Assembly (NCBI GenBank): GCA_000151295.1
Contig: GG745367.1
Span: forward strand, 51,235-81,158
Direction of reading: 5' to 3'
Length of the DNA: 29,924 nt
DNA from: Allomyces macrogynus ATCC 38327
Taxonomy: Eukaryota > Blastocladiomycota > Blastocladiomycetes > Blastocladiales > Blastocladiaceae
Shown here: piece after piece, positions 1-10,800 of the stretch
Layout: each line of letters opens with the position of its first letter
How positions within the stretch are numbered: the first letter of the stretch is position 1
Notes under the pieces: model-generated
Databases searched by the model: none
What the model saw: the letters and a program-made list of their open reading frames with translations, nothing else
Told to the model about the DNA's origin: nothing
Made by a program: the position numbers and the translations under genes

Positions 1-251
1 GACAGAACGACACCATCATTCGCTGACAAGATACACAAATAGCAAAGATACTCAAGACACAATACATGAAACGAAATAAAAATAAACACTTTTTTTTTTT
101 TTCTCACGCACGTAGGTAAACCACAGCATATATTTTCCTTTTTATGTTTTATTAATTAAAAAAAGAAAAAAAAAAATACAACAGGAATCAAATAACAAAA
201 AAAAGAACAAAAAGGAAAAAACAAAAAAAAAAAAAAAAAAAAAGCTGGGCA
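1..251 (+). promoter_or_regulatory. AT-rich upstream region and A-rich leader of the GATA gene
   Basis: No gene is seen here. The stretch is far more AT-rich than the rest of the window. It holds a T run near 91-102, a TATA-like TATATTT at 129-135 about 120 nt before the start codon, and dense A runs from about 157. These end in a pure A tract of about 22 nt that stops 8 nt before the ATG at 252. This is the only plausible promoter or 5' leader for the gene that follows. TATA function is inferred from sequence only. Confidence 0.45.
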
Positions 252-3200
252 ATGGCCCAACCGCACGCGCCGTGGCCCCCGCCCCGGGCGAGGGCCTCGC
301 CCATGGCCGTGTCGCCAAGCACGACCCCTCGGCCCGCGGCGCCGAGTCCCGTCGCTCGCCTGGCCTCGCCGAGCCCCGCACCTCGTCCGGCGTCCTCAAG
401 TCCTGTCGCTTGCCCTGCGGCGCCGTGTCCTGTCGCCCGCCCGGCGTCGCCGAGTCCTGCCGCACGTCCAGTCTCCCCGATAACCGCTGTTTGCTTGGCA
501 TCGCCCAGTACGCCGACTCGTGCATCGCTGCCAATCGCGGAACCGACTCGTGCACCGCTGCCGATCGTGGAACCGACTCGTGTACCACTGCCGATCACGG
601 ATCCGGCTCGGCCCGTGTCGCCCACCCCCCAGGCTCGGTCTACGTCGCCCTTCTCGCTAGCTCGCGCGCATCCGCCAAGTCCACCGCGGCATGCCGCGGC
701 CGACGCGGTCCTCCCGGTCCTGGAACCCGCCGCTGCGCCAATCACGGAACTGGTTACCGAGCCCGTGCTCGATCCCGCAACGGCCGGACCTGCTGCTGGC
801 GACGCCCTCGCCGTTGAGCCCGCTGCCGATGCCATCGCCGCCATCGAGTCCGCTGTTGACGGCACGACGCGGGAGCCCCTTGTGGAGGCCTCACCGCCCT
901 CACCGGAGCCCACGGTGGCGATCGCACCGCCGGCACAGATCGCTCCCACCGCAGATGATCCTCCCTTGGCACCCTTCCCCGCGCCCATTACCGCTGACGA
1001 TGCGCCCGCGGCTCCCTCCCCAGCACCGGGTCACGTCGCCAGTGCCGAAGACGGACCCGCGACCCCTTCACCGGCGCCGCCGCCGCCCGCCGCTGTAGAC
1101 CCATCACCCGTCGTCTCGCTCGAAATGGACACGCTCGAGGCGGCTGCGTTCCTGTTCTGTCTCGCGCGGCAGCAGGGCCCGACCGCCACTCCCGCCGCCG
1201 CGGCCGCGCCCTTGAGCCCCGCGGCCGCCCCCACAGCAACGGGCCCAGAGAGCCCCATTACCGCAGTGTCGCCCTTGGCCGCAGCTGTTCCGCCAACGAT
1301 CCCGGCCCGCCTGTCGTCCGAGCCGATCGGCGACGTCGACGCACTGGCGCTCTCGTTGGCCAATAACGCTGTCGCGTGGTTGAACGACAGCGGCGACGAA
1401 GAGGACATGGACCTCGATATTGACATCGAAGACGACGAAGAAGAAGACGCGATGGATATTGACCTCGACGCCGTGGAAGCCACCGTGATCGACGTCGCAC
1501 CGCGCCGCGACGTGCTCGATATCCCGCCGAGTCCGTTGTGGGGTGACGCTGGCATGTTCGACGACGAGGATCTCCTTTTGGACGAGAGCGACGAGGATGA
1601 CGGGTTTATGCTAGAACCGGACCAGACAGAGGAGATCAAGCTGCCGACGACGGCCAGGGAGACCTCCGCGTCTGCGCTCGCCGCGTCGTCGCCGTCGGGA
1701 CCCGACTGGCCGCGCCGCGGTACAAACGCTGACGCAGCACCGTGGTCCCCGCCGCGCGTGATCCCCGCGAGTGTTGAGTCGGCCGCCGAGGAGCCGCGCC
1801 CGCCGCCGCTCTATTCGCGCACGTCGGCCGCATCGCTGCTCGCACAGTCCGCGTCAACCTCGACGGCTGCACCGCCACCTGCGGCAGCGCCCGCCGCGGG
1901 CCCAACGACCCGCCGCCGCCGTGGCGCAGCGGCCGCGGCAGCGACAGCGGCTGATGCCTCGGGGAAACGGCCCAAGGGCGTGCGTCCGGCAATGCCGCGG
2001 CACATCTGGCAGGCGCTCTGCGCGAAACCGTCCACTGTCGACATGGCCGAAGGTGCGTCCGGGCCGCTCACGCCGCCCGCGACGGGATTGGATGACGACG
2101 ATGAAGTGGTGGAAACCAAGCCGAATCTGAAACCCGCATCGAAACGACGCAGCCGCACGCGCCGCGCGGCCAAACCCAAGGCCAAGGCCGACGACGATGA
2201 GGAGGAGGAACCGATTGTGATCCCGGCACCGATCGTGATCCCGCCGCTGTCGACGGGGAAAGTCCCGGTCGGATCGGCGCAGTCGGCCGCGGCCGCGCTG
2301 GCGAATATCGTGCGCGGGCGCGGCGGGATGCTGTCGCCGCCACTCGCACCGACGACGGCCGCAGTTGAGACGCCGAAGAAACCGGCCGCCGCGCGCGTGC
2401 GCCGCCCCGTCGTGCAAGCCGTGCCGATTGACTTGCCCCTCTCGTCGTCATCGAGCAGCAGCTCCAGCAGCGACGACCTCGATGATGACGACGATGATTT
2501 CGAGGCCGATGACAGCGACGACGCATTGCGTCCGCCGCCGGCCAAACGGCCACGGACACGCCGCATGTCGTCGGACGCCGGGACCACGACTCCGACAGCG
2601 CCGCTGCCGCTTCCACCGCCGCCGCGGCCGGAAACCCCGCCGCTCTTTGTCAAGCTCCGGCTGCAGCCGCGCGCGTCGTCGTCCGCATCCACGGTCCGCG
2701 GCAGTGGCGGGCGCCGGCGGAGCAGTATTTCCGCGCCTCACGTGGGCCCCCCACCGCCCCCAGCCATGCCGCGCGGCATCGACCCGGACTCGGCGGGCCA
2801 GCGGTTCGCGATTTCCCTACCGAGCCAAATCATCAGTCCGATCTGTTTGGGGTCCGCGAACCAGCGGTGCCCGAGCGTCGAAGTAACACGACCCGTGTCC
2901 GCCACGATCCGGCTCGCTAACTTGGACCGTGACCGCGACCAGGCGCCGATCCCGTTACCGCCCATGGTCGTGCGCCGTGGCGGGCATGCGAATTCGGGCA
3001 CCGCGCGGTACGCGAAACGCGCGACGGCGAATGCGGCGGCGAGAGCCGCGGCGGCGGCGGCGAGTATGGCGGGGGCTGCGGCCGCAGACGGTGATGGCAA
3101 GGTGGGCGGCGCGGCGGATTTGGATCCATTGCCGCTCTCGCAGCTGCCGCCGCCGAAAAAGCGCGCGCGTGTGTCGCGCGCGACCGTAGCCAGGATGCGC

Positions 3201-4492
3201 GGGTTGCCGGTCCCGCCACCGCCGCCGCTAAACCCGCTGCCCGTGCCCGCGGTCGTCCCGCCGGCACTGGTCGTTGCTCCTGCGCAGGGCGCTGACAACA
3301 CGATCGGCGCGATTGTTGAGGCCGCGGCTGGACCGGTCGTACCGCTGCCGCAGCGGCTACCGCCCGCCACACCCACGTCGCCCACCGCTGCCGGGCCGAC
3401 CGAAGTGCCGGCGACCGTGGCCAACATGCTCTTGTCGCCAACACGACTGTCCCCGCCACCGCCGCGACCACAGTCGGCGCCGTCGGTGCCCATGGGGACA
3501 GCCTCAGCGGCGCTCGCCGCGGTCGCGGCGCGCGAGTCGATGAGTACCGCACGGACGCTGCCGCCGCCGCCGCCGCTCGCCGACCGGATTTGCGTGAATT
3601 GCTTGATTACGAATACGCCCGTGTGGCGGCGCAGTCGGATTAGAGCGGGCAGTATGTTGTGTAATCCGTGCGGGCTCTAGTACGTGTCTGCGTCGCTGGT
3701 GTGGTGCGAGATGGACTGGATTGCTAACGTGGTTTGGATGCGTAGCGAGAAACTGCACGGCATGCACCGGCCGACCGAGCGGACGGCCGCGGGCGAGATC
3801 AAGGTGCTGCGTACGCGCCGGTCGCTCGGGATCTGTGTGGATTGCGGGACCACGGAAACGCCGGCGTGGCGACGTGGCCAGAATCGCGAAACGCTGTGCA
3901 ATGTACGTTGTGTCCTTATTTCCGTGATTCGCGCTCGCGCCCTCGATCCTGACGCTCTCCACCTCTACGTAAGGCCTGTGGCCTCTACCGCCGCACCCAC
4001 GCGGCCCCGCGGCCCACCGTTACCGCGAGCAACGGCGGCAGCAGCGGGTCCTCCAGCTTGCCGCCACCCGACTACGCGTCGTCCACTCCGCCACCCCCAT
4101 CGGGCCTCCAACGCCGGCGCGCGTCGACGCGCGCGCGGCCGCGGCCGACCAGTGACGACGACGATATCGACGACTTGAGTGAGGACGAGGAAGTGATTGA
4201 TCTCGTCGGGTCCGACGACGCTGACGACGAGAGTGAGGACATGGATGTCGATTCGATGGACGCGGAAGAGGCCGCGCCGGCGACGGCGGAACCCACGGCG
4301 GCGGCGGAAAGGGCGCTGGTGGTGGTGGTGCCGCTGCCACTCGTGCCGGGCGCGGCCGCGGCCGAGTTTGAACTTGCTGTGCCCGCGGTGGAGTCGGTGG
4401 CCGGTGCGAATGCAGATGCGGTGGGGAAGGATTCGGAGGCGGAGTCAAGGCGCGACGTGGTCGTGCCTGCGCGTGACGAGGGAAGCGCGTGA
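252..4492 (+). CDS. Twin GATA-type zinc-finger transcription factor (three exons, 1367 aa)
   Basis: Proposed exons are 252-3679, 3746-3902 and 3974-4492. The protein is probably nuclear and binds WGATAR-type DNA sites through two GATA fingers. Finger 1 has CVNC at residues 1114-1117, a 19-residue loop containing TPVWRR, CNPC at 1137-1140, and then GLYEKLHGMHRP, which is read only across intron 1. Finger 2 has CVDC at 1173-1176, a canonical 17-residue loop with TPAWRR, and CNAC at 1194-1197, followed by GLYRRTH and completed across intron 2. About 970 N-terminal residues are Pro/Ala/Ser-rich low complexity, with acidic blocks (about 375-465) and basic NLS-like patches such as KRRSRTRR. An acidic tail from about 1255 contains VIDLV (1269-1273). 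No Cys-rich spacer typical of siderophore regulators lies between the fingers, so the exact subfamily is open. The start is the first ATG after the A tract; an in-frame ATG at 303 is an alternative. Confidence 0.85.
527..611 (+). repeat. 30-bp coding tandem repeat in the GATA gene
   Basis: Two nearly identical 30-nt units (527-556 and 557-586) and a diverged partial third (587-611) encode a 10-residue repeat of the form LPIxEPTRxP. They sit in a longer Pro/Ser/Ala repeat region (about 330-475) with looser units such as SPSPAARP. Confidence 0.7.
3680..3745 (+). other. Intron 1 of the GATA gene (66 nt)
   Basis: The donor is GTACGT and the acceptor GCGTAG, with a branch-like GCTAAC near 3723-3728. 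Without splicing the frame stops at TAG 3678-3680, right after CNPCGL. Splicing in phase 2 restores the conserved YEKLHGMHRP of a GATA finger. Confidence 0.9.
3903..3973 (+). other. Intron 2 of the GATA gene (71 nt)
   Basis: The donor is GTACGT and the acceptor GTAAG followed by GCC. Splicing in phase 0 joins LCN to ACGLYRRTH and completes the second zinc finger in the frame that stays open to 4492. Confidence 0.9.
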
Positions 4493-4858
4493 ATGCTGCC
4501 ATTGACGCGTCGTCGGGTGTTTGCGTGCGAGTGGTGTTTCGTTTGGCGTTTGACGGGTCCCTTGGCTGTAACGAGGACGAGGGACGAGCAAGCTTTGAAT
4601 TTGTTATCACCGTTGCACATCATCATCAATCAATCAATCAATCACCAGTACCCCATAACCGTCATGATCAATCGTCGTTGTCTGTTGTCCCGGTCTGGTT
4701 CATGGGGGAGAGAGAGTGGATGGCGCTTGTCTGCCGGTCAGGGCATCGACGCGACACGCGGAGCAACGTCAACCAAACCAAATCCATACCTGCTGTCTTC
4801 GGACTCTGTACAAAATCGAATCACACCCGCAATAAAAGGCCTCACACCCAACCCCGCT
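4493..4858. other. Convergent 3' intergenic region
   Basis: This lies between the stop codons of the GATA gene (+) and the PACT gene (-). It carries a CAT/CAAT microsatellite at 4618-4645 and one canonical AATAAA on the plus strand at 4831-4836, a candidate polyadenylation signal for the GATA gene 339 nt after its stop. No AATAAA was seen on the minus strand, so the 3' end of the PACT gene cannot be placed. The two 3' UTRs may overlap. Confidence 0.5.
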
Positions 4859-7800
4859 TTACCACCTCTCCTCCTCGTCATGCATCTCATGCGCAGCACC
4901 CGCCCGCGAGCCCGCCCACGCGTACCTTTCTTCGACTTCATCGTCCAGCATCATGGCCGGCCGCGCCGAGTTGGCGCGGGCCGGGACCGCGACCACTTTG
5001 GGCGCGCCTGCAGGATGCGCCGACCACGGCCGTGCTGGTGGAGTGACGGGCGTGTCGGGCGCCACATCCACGTCGAGCGGCAATCCGACCGACCACCGGC
5101 GCAACGCGACAATGGCCCAGACAGCCGCACGAAGTCGGCGGCGCGATGACGGCGCGAGCGGGGCGGGCCGTGTAATGCCGAGCGAGTGAACGAGGTTCCA
5201 AGCGAGGTCGTCTCTGCAAGAGAAAAAAGCGGGTGAGATGAGAGAAACGGGTGCGGATAAGCAGAAAGTGTAAGAAACGTACTCGTGCTGGTGCTCTTCA
5301 ATGACGTGCGTCAAGTACTGCTTTTGGAACACGAGCGCGGCAATCCGAGCCACGACGCGGGCGCCCGGCGGTCCCGCACGGTGCTGCGCATGCAATTTGG
5401 CGCGAAGCGTGTCGCAATCGACTTGCAGCTCGAGGTACTGCCGGTGCAGCTGGAACAGTGCGCGCACGAGCTGCCTCACCGCCGACTGTGCCGCAGCCGA
5501 CGGCGGCGGCCCTTGACGCGCGGCCGATCCTGCCTCCGCCGCCGTCGCAGCCGGCAGTGCACTCCGCGCTGCAGCTCGCCTCGGCATATCGGGCACGACA
5601 AACGGCGCGGGGCTCGATGCGACCTGGTCCTGCACGCCGCGCAAGTCGCGACGTAGGACATCGATGATATGGTCGCACTCCATGAGCTGCAAGTCGCGGT
5701 CGTGGATTTCCGTGCACAAATACTCGAGCGCCGTGTGCAATCTGGGCATCCCGCTCGTATCCGGGTCGGTCCCGAGGTGCGCGAGCCGCGACGAGACGCG
5801 TTGGGCGGACCCGGTGCGTGGGACCGCGTCGGCGTCGGCGCGCAGGAACGTGCTGATGGCCGGACTTGGTGGGTCGAGCACGCCGCTGGTGCGCGTGTAC
5901 CGTGGATCGATGAGCGGCGGGTGGGTCCTGGGCGAATCGTGCTGCTGCTGGTGCTGCGGTTGCTGCGAGTGGAAAACGATCGACGACGCTGACGAGTCGA
6001 GCTGGCCCGTTGATGCAAACGAGATATTCCCAACGCCCTGCATGGGCCCGGCGCGCACCCCGTCGTCAGCACACAGCGACTCGCGAATCGTCGGCATCGA
6101 CTGCGAGAACGGTGACACTTCGGCGCGCGGCGACCGGTCCCACGTGGCAGTACCTGGCGCCGACTGTGGCCGCCGAGCAGCAACCACTTCAGCACGCAAC
6201 TCATCGAGCGTCGCTTCTTGTTCCTCGAGCACGGCCTGCGCGCGCGCGAGTGACGAAACAAACTCGTCGCGTTCCTGAACCACGTCGGCCATCGTGCGGC
6301 GCGTCATTTCGAGCGCCTCCACCGCATCGTCGCGCTCGCGCGCCACGGCTTCGAGGTGCGCCCATGGGCTCGCGCCGCGCGTAGCCGCTGCCCCTCCGTG
6401 CACGGGCGACGGCGTCCGGTGGCGCCGGTCGTGACCGGCCTCGACCAGCGCTGCAAAGTGGTCGCGCTCCTGCTCAGCCTGCTCGCAGACCCGCTGCGCC
6501 TCGGCCATTTGCGTGCGCACCTGGTCGAGTTCGGCGCGCCATTCGTCAATCTCGGCCGCATGCGCTGCGACGGCGTCGCGGTGCTTGGTTTCCCAGAGCG
6601 TGAGTTCGTGCTCAAGGTCCGCGACTTCGGCAGCGCGTGCCGCGAGCGTGTCGCGGTGCTTGGCCTCCCACGCCGCAATCTCGTGTTCGAGGTCCTTGGC
6701 CCGTGCCGCGAGCTCGGCCATGTCCTGCTGCTGCGCCTGCACGCGGTCGGCGGCATCCTGCGCGCGCGCCATCCACTCGCTCCCCTCTTCGACGGCGCGG
6801 TTCAACACCGCACGCAACTCATCGACCCCGGCCTGCTCGGCGCGCGCCGCGTCCTGTAGCTGCACAACGTGCTGCGCGAGCTCGTCGGCCTCGCGCTCCA
6901 CGTCGCGCACGCGATCGGCCAGGGCTTTCCTGGCTTCGGAAAGCCTGGTCACGCGGTCCACGATCGTGGCCGCGCACGCGGCGAGCGACATTGGCTCCCC
7001 ATCACTGTTGACCTCTTCTTCGCCCACGACCGCGTCGCGCAACAACGCATGCACCTCGTCCACCCTCACCGCAAGCTGGTCGTGCTTGTTCTTCCAGTGC
7101 GCGACCTGGTCCAAGATCTGCGTCTCGCGCGTGGCAAACTCGACGCGCTGATCCTCGAGCGCCTGGCCCATTGTCTCGTCCCACCCGGCCTGGTCGTCGA
7201 TCAGGTCCTGCACTGTCTGCCGCAGCCGCTGCGCGTCGTCCTGGAGCTTGGCTGCGCGCTCGGTCTCCTGCTTGAGGCGCGAGTCAGTGTCGGCGAGATT
7301 CGTGCGCAGATCAGCCAGGTCCTGCTCGCGCGGGGCAATGGAGTTGCGGAGATCATTGATTTCGCGGTCCTTGGCGCGCACGAGGGATTCGAGGTGCTTG
7401 ATTTCGCGGTCTTTGGCGAGCGAGAGCGAAACGAGGATCTCGTCCTTGTTGGGTGCGAGCGGTTCGGGTGCCTCGATATCGCGGTCCCCGTTGAGCCCCG
7501 GCTCTTCGAGCTCGTCGACATTGCGGCCCGCGTCATCGTGTTCAGGCTCCTGAAGGCCCTCAGCAAGCGCGGCATCGGTCTCGGTGCTTTGGTCGGCGCC
7601 CACGTCAGTGGCCACGTCGCGGGCCTCGGCCACATCGGCCGCCGCACCTTCCTCGTCCTCGTCCGCATCGGGAGCGACCTGGACGCTCACCTCTTCCACG
7701 TCCTCGACCGCACGCACCTTCCGGGTAACCATCGCTTCGGCCTCCTGCAGCTCGGCCTTGACCTCGAGAGCGACCGCAACACGCCTGCGCCACTCATCCC

Positions 7801-10800
7801 GCTCCGCCACCGCTTTCTCGAGCCTTGTGTATACCACCTCCAGCTCCTCCTCCGCCGCGGCAATCTGCTGCGCGGCGGCCACCTGCTGCACCTCGAGCAA
7901 CGCCGTCAACGTCCACGCCTGGTCCTCATATTCGGCCTCATTGCGCATGATCTGCTGCTCGAGCTCGGCCACCCGGTCGGCGTCAGCCTGAATGTCAGCA
8001 ATATGGTCGGCCTGCGCACGAATCAGGTCATTGAGTGCGGCAACGCAGTCGGCGTCCTCGAGCACCTTGGCCTCGAGCCGATTGGCCTTGGCGAGGAGCC
8101 GCTGATTCTCGTCCATGAGCGCGGCGAGGGGTGGCGCCGACGCGGCGTGCGCGGATGGGCCCGAGTCGGGCTCGGAACTCGCGTCGGTCGAGAAGGTCGT
8201 GTCGGATGCGGTCGTATCGTGCGCGTCGTCATTCACGGCGCGCGCGGAAACCGCCACAGCGAGTTGATGCTGCCTCGTGGCAGCAATTGCGTCCTGCAAC
8301 TCCGACACTTGCAGCTCGAGCGCGTGGTTCTCGGCCTCGAGCCAGGCGTTGCGCGCCGCCATATCCTTCATCATCTGCGTCGTCGCCTCGGCTTTTTCGA
8401 CAATCGCGCGCAAGCCAACGATTTGCTCGGCCTCGATCAGAATCATCCCGGGCGGCGGCGGGTGCTCGGCGGCGGGGGGTTCGGGCGTGCCCGTGGATTC
8501 CGATCCGCGGCCGCCGTCAAGGTGGCGGTGATGGTCGTGGCCATCCGAATCGGTCGGTGGCGAATCGTCGTGCGCCGGCAAATCCAAACTGGTCAATGTC
8601 GTTGGTCGCGGCGACCGCGGCGGCAAGTCGGGGTCCGGCAAACCCGGCGCAGCGTCGAGCGACAGTGGTGTCGCGGTCTCGCCGTCATCGAGCGCACGCT
8701 GGCCGCCAATCGCGGGTGTTGGCACGTCGTCCTCCTCGCCGCCATCGTCCACGGGCACCCGCACATGGAGCTTCGGACCACGGACTGCCGCCTGCAACTC
8801 GGCGACTTGCCGACACAGCGCAGCATTCTCCGACTCGAGCCAGACGTTACGCACGGTGATCGGGTCCAACTCGGCGCGTTCCACGCGGGCCGATAAGTGA
8901 GCGATCCGGTCAGCGTCCGCGGCGATGCGTGCGTCCAAGTCGGCGATTCGCGCGCGCAACCGGTCGTTTTCCTGCGCGAGCGCGTCGCGGTCCGTCTCGT
9001 CCGCGGCGGGTGCGACCGGCGGGACGGCACCAGCACCATGCTCATCCTCGGCAATCGCGAGCAAAGACGTGGTCGTGGAGAGCGTGACATTGTACAAGTC
9101 GAGCAGGTCACTCTCGGTGCTTGGCCGATCGGACGGCGTCACCACCTGGTCCGAGGACTCACGCCCATCCTGCACTGCCGTCGTGATTTCGAGGTGCGGT
9201 ACTGGGGACTTGCCCTGGGGTGGCACGAGCGCATGCAGTTCGGCCACTTCGCTCTGGTGCGCGCGATCGAGCTCCTCAATCGCCTCCTGCAACCGCTCAA
9301 TCAAATTCACGTCCACGCGGCGCGCTGCCTCGAGTTCGGCAACTTGCGCGCGCAACCGTGCCACCTCTTCCTCGGAATCCAGCGCCGACCCGTCATTCGA
9401 TCCCGTCGACGACCCACGGCGCGACTCGCTCCCGGCCACCGACTCGCCTCCGTCACTCGCATCCGCACCCGTAACCGACCGCCCTTCGTCTGGCAAAACT
9501 GATTCCAGCATGACTGGTCCAGGGGTTAAATCCGGGCATGCGGCCTTGATCGCGCGCTGTGCCCAATCCGCACGTTCCGCGGCCACGGTCGCGAGCGCCG
9601 CGTGCATTTCGTCAAGCTGCGCCTGGTGCCCCTCAACGGCCGAATCAAACTGCGCGTGCAATGCCGTGATCGCCTGCGCCGTCTGCGTCGCGACCGACTC
9701 CAAGTCGGCCATTTGGTTGCGCAGGCGCGCGTTCTCGCGCTCGAGTTCCTCGACACGCGCCTGGTCCTCGGGCCGCGCGGAATCGGCCGATGCCGACCGT
9801 GCGGCATCGATCGCGCGCTGTTTCCAGGTCCGGCACTCGTCGACGACGTCCTCGAGCGAATCGTGCAATTCGTTGACCTGTGCCTCGTACGCGCGCGCGG
9901 CTTCTTGCAGATCCGTGACGCGCCGGCACAGCACGACTTGCTCGGTCTCGAGCCAGTCGTTGCGCGCGCGGATGCGGTCGAGTTCTGATGCGGGTCGTGG
10001 GGAGGCCGGTGGGCTGGATGACGCGGTCGAGAAAGCGGCTGATGCGTCCGGGTCGACGGCGGGCGGGTCAATGACGACCGCGGGCACGTCGGCGGCCGTG
10101 AGTGGCGAGAGCGCACGTTCGACGTCGGGCGCCGTGGCGGGCGTTGCGCGCTCGAGTTTCGCACATCGCTTCGCCGCGTCCATGGCCTTGCGCCGCCACT
10201 CAGCACACTGTTCGACGACATCCTGCAACGCCGCGTGCATTTCAGCCAACTGCGCGTCGGCCGCGTGTGCGGCAGCCGTCAAGTCTGGCACGAGCGCCTG
10301 CAACCGCGCGACTTCGGCCTCGAGCCAGGACGTGCGGTCCACTACCACGGGCACACCACCCACATCCGCACTCACATCCGCCACCAAAGTCGGCGACGAC
10401 TCGGACCCTTCCGTGGGACAATCGACGAGCGAAACCGATCCGGAACTCGTCGACGAGCCCGTATCGTGTCCCTCGAGCAAGTGTGCGATCTGTGCGGCAG
10501 CCTCGTCCTGAATACGCACGAGTTCAGCGCGCAGGTGAGCGTTCTCGGCCTCGAGGGTGGCCAGTGCCACAGCCGTGTCCGACTCACTACTGGGAGTCAC
10601 GGCCACGCCAGCACCAGTCGTGAGCGCCGCTTCGAGTTCAGCACTACGTGCAGCCGCGGCCTTGGCGCGCCGTTTCCACTCGCGACACTCGTCCATGATA
10701 TCCTGCAGCGACTCGTGCAACGTCACAGCCTGGGCGGCATCAGCGCGCAGACGGTTGACTTGTGCGATCAAACGCGCGTTCTCGTCCTCGATGCGCGCGA

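Noticed and set aside
1031..2692. Long antisense frames across the GATA gene
   Set aside because: They mirror the codon bias of the plus-strand gene (Ser/Ala/Gly or Arg-rich translations) and carry no domain. The zinc fingers fix the plus strand.
252..3680. The GATA gene ending at TAG 3678-3680
   Set aside because: This stop follows CNPCGL and would cut a zinc finger. A GTACGT...TAG intron overlaps it and splicing restores the finger and a second one.
6869..8896. A 675-codon plus-strand frame and a 528-codon frame at 8925-10511
   Set aside because: Both are antisense to the coiled coil. The Leu/Val/Arg/His-rich or Ser/Cys-rich translations are the expected complements of Glu/Ala/Gln heptads.
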